A stretch of 64,000 nucleotides of DNA from Membranipora membranacea. Taxonomy: Eukaryota; Bryozoa; Gymnolaemata; Cheilostomatida; Membraniporidae. The translations under genes were made by a program, and so were the position numbers. The notes under the pieces were generated by a model. It did not search any database. It saw only the letters and a list, made by a program, of their open reading frames with translations, and had not been told where the DNA came from. Numbering within the stretch: the stretch's first letter is position 1; each line of letters begins with the position of its first letter. The DNA is taken from contig OU612065.1 in assembly GCA_914767715.1 (NCBI GenBank), forward strand, positions 28,022,001-28,086,000. The letters are read 5' to 3'. This document shows positions 1 to 11,891 of this stretch, in pieces.

Positions 1-87
1 TCAAAACACACATGCCTACTTCAAGATCATGTTTAGATTTTTGTCCTAAAAATAACCTTTAGTGATAGCCAACTGTATACTGCATAC

Positions 88-199
88 CTCTTTACAAGCC
101 ATATGAGAACCTCTGCTACCAAGGGAAAATTTGGCTGTCTAAAATTCTCCATCGAGATGAGCCGTGGGTAACCCAGCGATCTCATCATCTCAGTAAAAT
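88..199 (-). CDS. CLUAP1: CLUAP1 / IFT38 (internal exon, gene continues off the left edge)
   Basis: One 112-nt exon on the minus strand encodes [19 protein letters not shown] and then [17 protein letters not shown], the strongly conserved start of clusterin-associated protein 1. In the family this segment lies near residues 10-45, in the N-terminal calponin-homology-like domain. CLUAP1 is a subunit of the intraflagellar transport B complex and is needed to build cilia. The acceptor (pyrimidine tract then AG at 201-200) and donor (GT at 87-86) are clear. The exon starts with two bases of a split codon (G/AT = Asp), so a short first exon with the ATG must lie upstream, at higher coordinates; I could not locate it. 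Later exons lie left of the window. The family call is firm; the gene is partial only because of the window edge. Confidence 0.88.
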
Positions 200-1007
200 C
201 TAAAAGCATAAGAACAAATGTGAACATGAGCATAAGGCAAAGTGACAGTGACGATGATATATTTGTAGCTCGGGAAATGCACTTTGCAGGCCGAAAATGT
301 TTTACACAGACAGATGAGATACAAGATATCATCTGACGATCAACCTCTTAATCATTTAGTACCTGCGAGCCCTATATTTTGGCGTTGAAATAGTTTTGGA
401 CTCGAAGCAAAATGTTTTGGGTATAATCTCTCACACGGCAGAGCCTGTGTGAGACTGCGAGATTAAATCAAAACAACCCTCTGTCTTGATAAAAAGGTCA
501 TAAAATTGTTTTTCAAGAACAGGACTTACGTAAATTTCACTGTCACACTGGACCGCCTAGTGGGGCAGAAGAGGTGAGCCTCATACAGGACATGGCAGGT
601 GCATGAGTTGGACAGGATTTTACAAATATGGACAAGGATTTGCAATTGTTTGGTTAGTACAGGTTGGGATAATCTGTCAGATGAAATGGTCATGAGTTGG
701 TCATGATTTGCCAATTCTCATGTCTAGAATAGTTCGAGGCAAAAATCGTCGGTGGTATGAATTGCTTTGGAATCTGGATTGGACCTGACCTGGGTTCCTT
801 GATTGATGACCAACAAGTTCATCATATGAAAACTAAGCACAGGATGCGAGTTCCCATTCGATATGATTGCCAGCGCTTCTACCCTGCGCCTCATACTCTT
901 ATTGCTAAGGTGTACGTGGCCGAGCCTCTGTTTGGCTTCATCGAGCCCCTTTCTTCCCTTGATGTTTGCTATAAATCGTGTCGCATTGCCTGGATTTTGG
1001 AATGAAC
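200..1007. other. Non-coding stretch, CLUAP1 first intron or upstream region
   Basis: No exon or recognisable repeat was seen here. Short reading frames in this stretch have no family resemblance. The first coding exon of CLUAP1 should lie somewhere upstream of 200 on the minus strand but was not found. Confidence 0.4.
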
Positions 1008-2365
1008 GTCGGCTGGAATGAACGTCGACGGGATTGAACGTCGGCTGGAAAGAACATCGACTGGAATGAATCTCGAAATTCCCGGACCCAACGTCGAACT
1101 TCCTGGATTAAACGTCGACTACATTAGTTTATATATGGAATCAATGGTAATGCAACTCCCCAAAATAATTGTGTAAAATAAAGAGGATCATTCACAAAGG
1201 TACTTACATCTATTTATGATGATGGTTACCAAATCTCTGATGGCTGAATGGAATCAAGTATGTAATGAAGTTCCACAGAATTGTACTATTCAGTGAGTAG
1301 TGCAAAACAGAAATGGTAATGAAATACTGCAAGAGAAATAGGTCCCGACGGGGCCATGCACTACCAAGAGATAATGTACACTGTTCTCCCGGAGTACACA
1401 ACACCATCAGTTTTTTATCTGCAGTGAAATATGTATGACTTATGAGTCGTAGTTTACTTATATTTATGAACAATAATTTTTTGTACTAGTTATTGTAACC
1501 GATGAGAGGGAGTACGCCGTTGTAACCGTGCACAATTTTTCCTGCGTGCTGTCCACTAGTCGTCATTTTATCGTATGAGCGAGCTTTTTGGACCTGTACC
1601 CGCCCTTAATTGATGACATGATGGTACTGATGCTCAGTGAATAGTTTCGCTCTCTTTCAATCAGAGATATAAAATCAATGGTATATCATGTGATCAACGT
1701 GCTTGCCTTCAGCAGAATTATATATGTTCTTTTCACAGACATGACAGATGTGATGACAATACTGCAATGGGATACGAGTTTGCCGAGTCGATAAATGACG
1801 ACTGTTGGACAGCACGCAGGAAAAATTGTGCACGGTTACAACGGCGTACTCCCTCTCATCGGTTACAATAACTAGTACAACAAATTATTGTTCATAAATA
1901 TAAGTAAACTACGACTCATAAGTCATACATATTTCACTGCAGATAAAAAACTGATGGTGTTGTGTACTCCGGGAGAACAGTGTACATTATCTCTTGGTAG
2001 TGCATGGCCCCGTCGGGACCTATTTATCTTGCAGTATTTCATTACCATTTCTGTTTTGCACTACTCACTGAATTCTGTGGAGCTTCATTACATACTTGAT
2101 TCCATTCAGCCATCAGAGATTTGGTAGCCATCATCATAAACAGATGTAAGTACCTTTGTGAATAATCATCTTCATTTTACACAATCATTTTGGGGAGTTG
2201 CATTCCCATTGATTCCATATATAAACTAATGTAGTCGATGTTCAATCCAGGAAATTCGACGTTGGTTCCGGGAATTTCGAGATTCATTCCAGTCGACGTT
2301 GATTCCAGCTATGTTCATTCCCGTCAACATTCGGACCAGTCGACGTTCATTCCAATCCCTCATTG
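1008..2365. repeat. Foldback element with ~570-bp inverted arms
   Basis: The left arm (about 1008-1575) reappears as its reverse complement at about 1789-2365, around a ~210-bp unique centre. Both arms encode the same spurious open frame beginning MFINISKLRLISHTY, which shows how alike they are. The outer part of each arm is a degenerate tandem of GGAATGAACGTCGACT-like units of about 16 bp. Long inverted arms with simple subterminal repeats are the hallmark of foldback-type DNA elements. No transposase is present, so it would be non-autonomous. Confidence 0.85.
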
Positions 2366-3182
2366 CCTTATACATTCTCCAGCACCTTGATGTGCTTCTT
2401 TGCACCGGGGTCCCGAGCTGCAGATCAATACTACAGGCAGGGGAGGCATAGGGACTTATAGGCATCAATGATTATGTAGGGAGGGCTTATACTACAGGAT
2501 GGGTAGGTTACTGGCAAATTTATAGTCAGTGGGATTAGGAACTAGAAGGGCCTTTCATGTGAAGTGAGTAGTTGTCCAGTGAATGAGTATTGAGTGACAG
2601 TGAGTGAGTATAGTGGGAACACAAACCATGGAAAACAATATGATATACACATTACTTCAAATAAATAACAGGGACAGTCAAAACCAAAGGTTATAGAATA
2701 GAGAAGTGATGAATGCAGTGATCATCAATGACAGTGACTTGAGAGTGACTGACAGCTTCATTAGCAACCAGGCTAGTAACCATCATATTTCTCCTGTTGT
2801 TTGTTGGAGAAATACAAGTTACAACAAACTGTAATGGTTTGAGGGTGGGAATCCTTTCTATCAAGAATACTGCCTGGTACGGTCACAGGAAATTAAGAAT
2901 ATACAACCTTAAATTCGTACTTACTTCTCAAATCTCTGAAAGACATGTTTTAACTTTCTGTTTTGGAATGTTGTATGCACATGCGCATGGAGTGTATACT
3001 CTCTAGAAACCACAGACGTAAATATAACAATGATTCATATATAAGTCAGACAGTACGAGTATGAGGAGCTACTTTGGGATACTGAGATTGTTTTGAGGCT
3101 ATGCTCAACATTATTGTAAAACCATGCCATGAGTGGACAACTCTAACCAGAGCATTCAAAAGCTGACTGCTCACATGTGTCA
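2366..3182. other. Non-coding stretch, nothing recognised
   Basis: No gene, RNA or clear repeat family could be supported. The stretch has runs of GTGAGT/CAGTGA-like words around 2560-2620 that do not form a clean tandem array. Confidence 0.4.
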
Positions 3183-3219
3183 TTAGCCTGTCCGGACAAA
3201 GCTTGTCAAGACAGGCTAA
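3183..3219. repeat. 37-nt palindromic repeat, GACAGGCT family
   Basis: An imperfect palindrome whose arms end TTAGCCTGTC and GACAGGCTAA around an AAGCTT centre. A near-identical palindrome lies at 53202-53240 and half of one at 46227-46247, so this is a dispersed short hairpin repeat. Confidence 0.6.
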
Positions 3220-3279
3220 CTAATGTATCATATGCCTACATACTAATGAATATTCGAAAAGTAGATTATCCAAACAGAC

Positions 3280-4531
3280 TATGTACTGCTCATCATTGTA
3301 CCTTGATGGTTTAGCCAAAAATTCAGATACATTAGAAAAAGTACAAAATAAAGCAATCAGAATCATAACTTGAGATACTTTTACACACAACCTGTAGTAA
3401 TTAAAATATTATTACACTCAACTAAGGCTTTCTGCATTGATAGCTACTGAGTCATCATCATAATTACTGTAGGCTATTCTCAACTGTACTTATTCCAGTC
3501 ATTATCTCCTCCAGCCAGCACAATAGCACACTATTTAAGTTGTAACATCGAAAAGGTGGGGTTAAAAACATTGGCATAGCTCTGGGAACTGGCGCGTTCT
3601 GGGCTGTCGCTGACACATAGTCAGAAAACCCTGACTGGCATTCTGGGATGCCATCGGCTTAGCCGGGAAAACCCATGACTGGTGGTATTCCACTACATAT
3701 ATTGAGCACATACAGATGGTCAACTGGCCATTACAACTAACTAGCTCACTTATCTGACCTAACAAGGTTACACACTTATCATACACCATTGGTATCCAAT
3801 CCATTCCATTCATACTTTCACCTGGACATACTGACAGACTCACTCGACATCTATCTCTCTGGTAATTATTATTTACATCTAAACCTTCTTGCATACTGAT
3901 ATAAATCTTAGCTGGGCTAAGTTGAACCACCTTGCGATTGCTTTCAACCACGTATCACATAACTTCAGCCCCCAAACAATTTTCTGTCACATCTGGCCGC
4001 TTGCTCCTAAATTTACATACTCTCCACAGTAGAAGGAATTTTCTTTTTCACAATTTTGTCAAATCGAGGGTCCATAAAGGCCGTGCATCCAAGCACATAC
4101 TTCATCTCGTTAGCAAATCAAACAGACATACAAGATCACTTCGTAGCAACTGTGCAATAATTAAACCCTCATTTAGATCAAACCTAGGCAAATCAGCCTT
4201 TTTAAATATTTTTCATACATTTGTAACTAAATCAACCAAGCCTCATGAATCATTATCATTTAATCCCACCTAATGTTGTTAACTTGTATTTTTGTTTGCC
4301 ACTCTCTGTTTCTTCTTTTCTTTTTTCATCTTATTCATGCAATTTATGATACCATGCTTTCATTATCCTACACACTATATAGTATGTAACACCCTACCAC
4401 TTATATCTTTTTATTCAAGTCATTTTTTGTATCTATGTTAATGTGTATGAGGTCAACAAGTTATTTTTAATTTGCTTTAATTATAAACTTTTAGAAAACC
4501 TCAATAAATAAATAAATAAATAAATAAATAA
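3280..4531 (+). mobile_element. LINE (non-LTR retrotransposon) 3' end, copy 1, interrupted
   Basis: Frames at 3283-3370 and 3965-4273 together match the C-terminal end of a non-LTR reverse transcriptase ORF. They contain YCSS then LEKVQNKAIRIIT, followed by SAPKQFSVTSGRLLLN. The reading is split by a 588-bp insertion at 3371-3958 and resumes exactly in frame. The 3' end is a pure (ATAA)n tail at about 4503-4531, typical of this class. It is a 5'-truncated, inactive copy. The copy at 4790-5893 is its relative. Confidence 0.8.
3371..3958 (-). mobile_element. 588-bp insertion inside LINE copy 1, flanked by ATAACT duplication
   Basis: The insert is bounded by direct repeats ATAACT (3365-3370 and 3959-3964), and removing it restores the LINE frame. 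One end reads TGAGATAC and the other, on the opposite strand, GTGATACG, so short terminal inverted repeats are likely. About 280 bp of it recurs in inverse orientation at 45513-45800, which defines a dispersed family. It has no coding capacity that I can recognise. Confidence 0.7.
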
Positions 4532-4789
4532 CAAGTGTAAGGTTATCCGCCCTGCTTTCAACCTCGTGGATCTATGACGCCTATATTATATTGGGTGTAA
4601 CATAACTAAGGAGTAAGGGTTAACTCCTTGACATAACTAACATATATATTCACAAGCAATTTCATGAACATCATTCATGCCATAAATATATATTGTATCC
4701 GTATTTAATCGTGGCAAATGTCAGCACTATTACAATATTAAGCTGACTGCACCAATGCGCTAAATTTATTTCATTGGCTGCACCGTCTT

Positions 4790-5893
4790 ATGTTACTGTC
4801 ACAGACAGTCTAGAGTAATTCTATCTTTTCAAAACTCAAAAATTGAGACAAAACTGTCTATCAATGTACTAGGGGTTACCCTGGATACTGATTTATCTTT
4901 CCACATCCATGCCAATGAAACGGCAACCAAAACAAACAAAGTAGTATACCTACTCTCAAAACTGAGAAAATACATGAATGTTGAGGAATCCTTAAGGACC
5001 TACAAAATTCTCGTCAGACCTTTCCTAGAATACTGCTCTTCTATCTACCTAGAAGGCACTCAAAAAACATCCGATACAATTGAAAAAGTTCAGAATAAAG
5101 CAATTAGAATCATAATGTCTGCACCGAAAAAGTTTTCTGTCACAACTGGTAGATCACTCTTAAACTTACCCACCCTAAAAAGTAGAACACATTACCTATT
5201 TCACAAATTTACACATAAAAAAAATTATTCAAAAATAAAGCATCAAAGCATATTCTTCGCCTGGTGCAAAAGTCCAATAAACACCAACGCTCCCTTAGAA
5301 GTAAATGTTCAGTAATAAAACCCTCTTTTAGGACACATTTTGGCAAAACAGCTCTCTTAAATCTGCTGCACAATTTCAAACTGAAATGCAAAACGGCTGA
5401 CAGCCTACTATCTTTTAACTAATACTTTTTATAATAATTGTCACAAGAACAATAATTTTATATATATATATCATTTTCTATTTCTATAAAGCCATATATA
5501 ACTTACTTACTTTCCCATTTCTAGAACATCGTCATTTATTTATGTATAACCCCTTTTTTTTGTGTGTATTTAACTGTGTGTAGAGGTCAACAAGTCTTTG
5601 TTTGTTTGTTTGTTTGTTTAATTTATACTCTTTGTCCAAAGATGTTTACATCGAGATAAAAAGCCCCCTTGGAGAGAGAAAATAATAAATAATAAATTGT
5701 AAAAACAGAAACAATTTAAACTTGTTAGGCTAGATAGTCTTTGTTTTTTAAGATTGCCTTGCTACATTTCACAGTTCGTGACCGTTTTATATACACATCA
5801 GTTTGACACTTTCTTACAGATCTCTTTTTAACTACTCTGTAATCTGTAAACTTTCTAGAAAACCTCTTTAAACAAACAAACAAAATAAATAAG
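4790..5893 (+). mobile_element. LINE 3' end, copy 2
   Basis: Encodes VLGVTLDTDLSFHIHAN, then RTYKILVRPFLEYCSS and EKVQNKAIRIIMSAPKKFSV, the end of a non-LTR reverse transcriptase ORF, followed by stops. The 3' untranslated part shares GAGGTCAACAAGT and TAGAAAACCTC with copy 1. A (TTTG)n run near 5597-5622 and an extra ~200 bp interrupt the 3' part, so it is rearranged. Truncated and inactive. Confidence 0.78.
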
Positions 5894-6417
5894 ATATATG
5901 ATCATACAAATACACCTCTCAAGTAGTTCAAGGTCTGGATGTGTCCCGCATAGGCGATCACAATAAGGTTTCTCACTGGGCTTCACGAATGTAAAGAAGT
6001 GTGAGTTTTTATCAGTTTTAAGTCGAGGGTCTATAACTGTGGCAGCGATATGATTGCACCATTAGAATATGTATCTCTGGTCATTTCTTTAGAGTCAATT
6101 TAAACAGAGCCTAAAATGATGAATACACCACTGCACCCTGCTTGGACCAAAGCAAGAATTGGTTCATCATCATCTTTTTAATTAGGACTTGTCTTCTTGG
6201 TTTTCATGGACTGACAACTACAAAATAAGTTAATCCAAGATCTGCAATTGGAGTTATTACTTGAGTAACTGTGGCAGTGGTTACGCCTACTCATTTTATT
6301 CAGAACAAAGTTTTGGCAGCTATGTCATTTATCCAACCTATGGCCAGGAGTATCAGAAAATCTATTTGGAAATATATTATCATGAGAAGGAAATGCAGTA
6401 TATATTTCAAGTGTTTC

Positions 6418-6423
6418 TTTATT
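6418..6423 (-). terminator. Probable polyadenylation signal of the tincar-like gene
   Basis: AATAAA on the minus strand, 114 bp past the stop codon at 6537-6539. Position and spacing fit; there is no transcript evidence. Confidence 0.5.
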
Positions 6424-6536
6424 GCGAATGAAATTTTCAAATATGTACCGAGTTTATAAAACCTAGATTATAGAATTAAGTTTTTAAACAATGAACCATC
6501 ATTGTCTGCCATCATTAAACAAGATCCAAGTATGCC

Positions 6537-9500
6537 TTATACTGCACTAGACATCCCAGCATCTTCAAACATCTGGGTGTGACCGTTAGACACAAAGTTC
6601 TCATTGTTCGCCCCAATAGCGGCATTTCTAGGACTATAGTGTAACCTTGCATGATTACCAGTATAGCTTTGAGACATGACAGACTGTGGCCTTCCATTCT
6701 CTAAGTAATCACTGGTAATTTTTAGAGAAGAGGTCTGCTGCAGATCTCCCATTGAGCTCCACATACGCTGCTGCTGTTCATGATTTTGCTCTTGAGCACT
6801 AACCAGGTGAATGTTTTGAGGGTTTAACACCAGCTCTTTGGAATCTGGTTTTACAACTTCTTGAAATGAACTTGCAAGATTTTGTTGTTGAGTAGAGTTA
6901 CTCTCATTGCTGTCATTGCTACCTCCGCTCCCAGAGAACATTGCACTGTCTGCTCTCTCAGTGTCACTCTCAGGTATAGTGTCAAGATCTGAATCGAGAT
7001 TTGTTTCAATGACAATCCTGGTAGCCTCTTGGAATTTCACCTTTTGTTCGGAGCATTTACGTTTCTGACGATTTTGAAGTTTATGTAATAGTATTCCATT
7101 AGCCGACCGAGGCGTCGCACCATTATAAGTTGAAGTGGTTGAATTGCTAAGATTGTCTTCACTGTTGGCATGAGTATCCATTTGAGCATCAATTACATCA
7201 CCAGAATTGAAGGCGTCGACCTCCCCATGCTCATGTTCAGCCCCTTCAACGAACATAGATCGGCCTCTATTCTGTAGTATAGCGTACCTCTTCAGCGCTA
7301 TGTCGTTTATTTTGAAATTCCAGTTCTGTTTTATGGTGAAAGCAAACCACAGACTTATCCAGAATAGCATATATATGACACATGATATGAGATGTATGAT
7401 GAGTATGTGGTTCTTAGTTTGGCTGTACATTGTTACATAGTCATACATAATAGGAGCATTGCATGCTATGTAAAAGAGTATGGAGATTAGGGCTAAACCA
7501 TGTGGCAAGAATACAGCAAACTCCTCAACGGGTCTTTTGCTTGGAGCTATTTGACGTAAATATACATTGATCCTATCAAGAACCGCTCCATATCCAAAAT
7601 GCAGCACACACCAAGATGATGTGAATAATACAGCGTTTCCAAATGTATACAGCATAATGACCGCTTCTTCGCTTAGCAGATATATTTGCTCATTTTGCAA
7701 ACTTGACTTCAACTCTGCATACAAGATGCTAAATCCCATATACGCCATTATATGTAGCGCAATAGATGCCAGCAGTTGGAACCAAAATATAACGGAAAAT
7801 AGTTTACAAGTTTTCCAGAAAACTGCAACCATTCTGTATGTGTACACCAGAAGAGCAATAATGAGGTTAGCAAGCTCAAAATTTGTCGAGGGTATTGAGG
7901 CATCGGCTTCGGGAGACATGCTACTTATCCGCACTCTCAGAGCAAAAGAGTCTAGAAACGCATCCTTTCTCACATCCTCACCAGTTACTAGAACAGAAAA
8001 AGTATAATATTAAAACAGCTGTTTTCCTTGCTGCATCAGCTGTTTCTCCACACTGACAGCCCAGTCTACCTAGATTGAATTGAATTGAGTTTATTTTAGT
8101 AATTGTGTCAGAAACACATTACAATTTGGGTGTGAACCATACATCTCTCAGTTGTTTGGAAGACGAATACTAAAAGGCACAAATAGCACTGATAGCACTG
8201 TTAGCCCTGATAAAAGCCCTGATTAAAGCACTGTTACCCCTGATGAGAGCACTGTTAGCCCTAGATGAAAGTTTTTCGCAGGGAAAGGTGATTTGAGATA
8301 TCTCGAATGGAGAGAGTGAAGATTGTTCCAGCTTTGCAATATTATGCAAAGGTGACTAAAATGAATAATACTTCATTTGAGAAACAATACCCAAAGGTGC
8401 ATGCTGCCTGGCTACCATGCTTATATATATATATATATACACTTTTATTGCAACAACCATCATCCGAAGATGTTCTCCCTGATGTGCAAAGGAACCAAAA
8501 CAAAATACAATCAAAATAAAATCAAGGGAATAAAACTCAATTCAATGAATACAGATGTTTTGACAATGTAAATTTATATGTACGTAATGAACGAAGATGT
8601 TTATTTGATAAAGGTTGTTAAAAGAAGTAGTCATATGAATCAAAAAGACGTTTTTGGGTGGATGTAAGATGTGGGTATCACGAAAACAAAAGCGATGTCC
8701 AGTGCATGAAAAATCATTGATTATATAGCTTGGGCTTAGACCACGAAGTATTTTAAAGCAAAAAACAGAGAAAAAATAAAAGGCGAGATCTGACAATGTT
8801 AAAAGATTCAATTCTATACATAAATGCTTGATCGATTGATTTATTTATCCATATCACAGACAAGAACACATGTTGCGAAATTTGGGGTGCATACTGGCCT
8901 TAAAAGTAGACATGAACAAAAATGGAAAAAAGTTGGAACTCTGTAGGATTGTTTACAACAAAATATCATTTAAAGTATGTACAAGGTGGCGTTAAATGCT
9001 ATCTCTGCTCCATGCTCCTCTATATTTAATGGTTCGATATCTTCTAGAGGGGCCTTCACTCAAAAATCCATTAATGAGCTGGTGAATGAATATCTAGAGC
9101 TCTGGGAATAAGGCATTTTTACCATCTTAAGCGTGGTTCACATTGTCCCAGATGACATTAGGATGCCATCCCAGATGCATATCCCAGATGGTCCCAGTCT
9201 TATTAAAGGTTGATTAAAATCCGATGTCTTATCACTCGCCCATCCCGAGGCATGGGCGGCGAAATATTATTGCCTTATTGGCAAGGCCGCAATATCTGCG
9301 CCAATTTGCTCGCTGTTTGCAGGCATGTCGGAGAACACCTGGGGGACCAACCAATCCCCAGTAGAAGATGGACTGCAGTGGGATTCGAACCCACGACCTT
9401 CAACACTTGCGTGTTGAAGTGCGGCGCTCTAACCAACTGAGCCACCTCCTACTCACTTATATTCACATGTAAAATTCATCCTAGACTAGCAATTAGGCTT

Positions 9501-11891
9501 TTGTCTGGGATAGTGCTGGGATAATGTTCACATTGTTTAGGGTCGTCTCAGATAGTCCCAGATCATCCCAATGTGTGGTTCACAAAGCACCCAGATGTAA
9601 AATGAGTCTGGTTCCGTTTGGGACAGCATCGGGAAAGTTTGATGCTTACGAACTTTCCAGATACTGTCCCAGATCGACCCAGACAGACTGGGATTGTGTC
9701 ATTTTCATGTTCACATTGACTGGGATGGCTGTCTGGGATGGTTATCTGGGACAATGTGCACCAGCCATTAGGGTGAAAAGACTGTAGCACTAGCAGCGCC
9801 TAAAAAATTACGAACCCAACTTGGCCAGAGCCCTATTTTTGTCACGACCATCATTTTTACTATAAAATGAAAATTTTTCTATTCAATGAAAGTAATTTCT
9901 ATGGCTGTCAGAGGTTGTTTACATATGTTCTCAATAAAATACAGAAGCCATGACCAGGCTGTCCAATGTGGTGAAGCCACAAATATTGATTACCATGATA
10001 ATCTAATAATCACAAAGTAGACATGAGCGAGTATATCTACATACATTAGTAACACTTCACTGTCAGGCAGCTTTCTCAGCTTTGATGATGTTCAGTAAGA
10101 AGACAATGCTATGTGTTATAAAGATTATTGATCCTGTGAAACAATAGATGAGCATCTCACACATTTACAATGAGTTATAATTAGCCTTGTGTCTTTTTAT
10201 TCTAGCTTTTCGCCTTTGCTGTGCTACAAATGTTGGGAAATAGATTTGCCTGCAGAACCTACCATTCATTGAATTTCCACATAGAACGGGTAATAAAACT
10301 TCATTCTACCATTGCTTAAATGCTATAGCTGTCACCACAAAAATATGGTCCGGAAACATGACAGTACAGTATGAGCTGCCACCACCAAAATCATGTTGTG
10401 TCAACATAGTTGCAAAGACAGCTGTTGAGTGTATTCGGTAGACACAAAAAAGGAAACTAACACGCTGTCAGACAATTTGACTCAACCGAAAGTTTAATGC
10501 AACATACCTTCAGTGAGCAGGAGATGTGGTATTCTGGCCATAGTGAACATATTTGGTATGAGGAGTAAATATGCACTGACGATGTGCAGAATGGGAGCAA
10601 TAGGAGGAGCTCCCCGCAAAAATCTCCTGAGTTGGGGGCGGTTATCCTCTGAGATCTCGCGCTTGAGAAATGAATCACCGACTTTCAAAGAGAAAAAAGG
10701 ATTACTCAATCTGTCAATACTTAAACTATAAACTTCAACAATAAAAAAGTAGCTGCGTCACAAGGCTAATCTTTGACCAGCTTGAGAATAGGACAGTGTT
10801 GTAAAGGAAAAATGGTTATATGCCTGACCTTCTTATTTCTACTAAGGCGTTGCGATGAGATAAATATGTATGTACTGTGGTGCACCCATCTCTTGCAATT
10901 AATGTTCCTCTCAAGGCATCCATTATTCATTAGCTGCCACCATGAGCTGTTGTCAATGAGCAGCTGTGGTTGGTGGCTTTGGCCATGGGAGCAATGTTGT
11001 AGAGTGCAAAACACTGGAGCTGACATGATCGCAGTACTTCAATGAATAGGCAGCAAAATACAAAAATCCTAATGCTAATGATCTTAAATTTGCACTGAAT
11101 CACTTTTGATGTCAGAATTGTGACATCATTAGTGGTTGTCAAATGGTGCTGGCAGTGATAACTTGATTGTTCATATTCATTAGGTACAAAACCTGGAAAT
11201 GCATCGTATGTGGTGGAAAACCCTAAATAAGGCGCTGTTGACACAAGTCACCCAAAATTTGCATCTAGATAGCCTCTCACGTTATAAAGTAGTGTGATTT
11301 CTATTCATTTTTGAAGATGTCAGTGGGGAGAAACAATTCACTAGAGGCCGTCGGGCGGGGGGCAAGAGTCTAGGGGGCTCAGACTAGTATTCAAGCAGAG
11401 TACTTGTCAAGTAACTTGTCTGGGTCAGAGACAAAGTTCAGAGCTTGCTCATTATGATGCAGTAAATGTCTCAAGATATCTGGAAGTGATTTCTTGAACG
11501 TCTGCAACTGACATGAAATCCAGGCCTGTTCAATTTTTTTGTGGTTACAAGCGGTCTGCACTCAATTATTATTATGTGCTGATTATAACTTTTACATACA
11601 GCACATAGGGGATTTACCTGGGGCTCCATCATTGGTGTAAGAACCTGTCTTTATGAAGTTGAGTAAGACAATGACTGGAACGAGAAGTGCAGACACACAC
11701 AGTGAGACAAGGTGGTAGACCGCTTCCTTAGGTGCTACCAGTCTGTATACTTTGTATCTGCTGACAGACTGATAAATCAGGTAAGAGTGGACAATTACTA
11801 GCAATGATGAATAACATACTGGCCACACTGTGTTAAGTACCATTCTCCGTTCTATGTATGTCTGAGTGGCTCGCCGTCGTTTTGTCAAGAC
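6537..11891 (-). CDS. Multi-pass membrane protein, Tincar-like
   Basis: Three exons read in phase on the minus strand: 11891-11618, 10681-10508 and 7987-6537 (stop TAA), together 632 residues. Exon 1 holds two hydrophobic spans (around WPVCYSSLLVIVHSYLIY and HLVSLCVSALLVPVIVLL). Exon 2 holds one (APILHIVSAYLLLI). Exon 3 holds about five, ending near WISLWFAFTIKQNWNFKI. The last ~270 residues are polar and disordered (Ser, Asn and Gln rich), a likely cytoplasmic tail. Order, spacing and loop motifs match my memory of Tincar, an eight-span protein of Drosophila heart and eye development; the name is a family-level guess. Exon 1 opens in phase 0, so either an upstream exon exists or the internal Met in ERRMVLN is the start. 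The 2.5-kb intron at 7988-10507 carries repeats. Confidence 0.6.
8185..8270. repeat. Short minisatellite
   Basis: Degenerate tandem copies of a unit like GCACTGTTAGCCCTGATAAA (about 20 bp) inside the large intron of the tincar-like gene. Confidence 0.7.
9135..9762. mobile_element. MITE with TIR GGTTCACATTGTCCCAGAT, hosting a SINE
   Basis: The ends at 9135-9153 and 9744-9762 are inverted repeats matching at 18 of 19 bases. The interior is full of TCCCAGAT/ATCTGGGA words and a second inverted pair (CGGGAAAGTTTG near 9630, GAACTTTCCAGA near 9650). A tRNA-derived SINE sits inside at 9210-9452. No transposase is seen. It lies in an intron of the tincar-like gene. Confidence 0.65.
9210..9452 (-). 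mobile_element. tRNA-derived SINE (minus strand)
   Basis: Minus-strand head with a canonical A box TGGCTCAGTTGG (9444-9433) and B box GGTTCGAATCC (9391-9381), the internal Pol III promoter, followed by a ~170-bp unrelated body. The T-arm GTGGG/CCCAC stem is intact. The acceptor stem does not pair and the anticodon arm is replaced by a perfect 9-bp hairpin (9398-9419), so this is not a functional tRNA gene. Confidence 0.75.

Noticed and set aside
1210-2127. Two matching open frames (MFINISKLRLISHTY...) as a duplicated gene
   Set aside because: They are the two inverted arms of one foldback element; the frames have no family resemblance and differ at their ends.
9375-9452. tRNA gene (minus strand) from A and B boxes
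   Set aside because: The acceptor stem does not pair and the anticodon arm is a long hairpin; an unrelated body follows. It is a SINE head.
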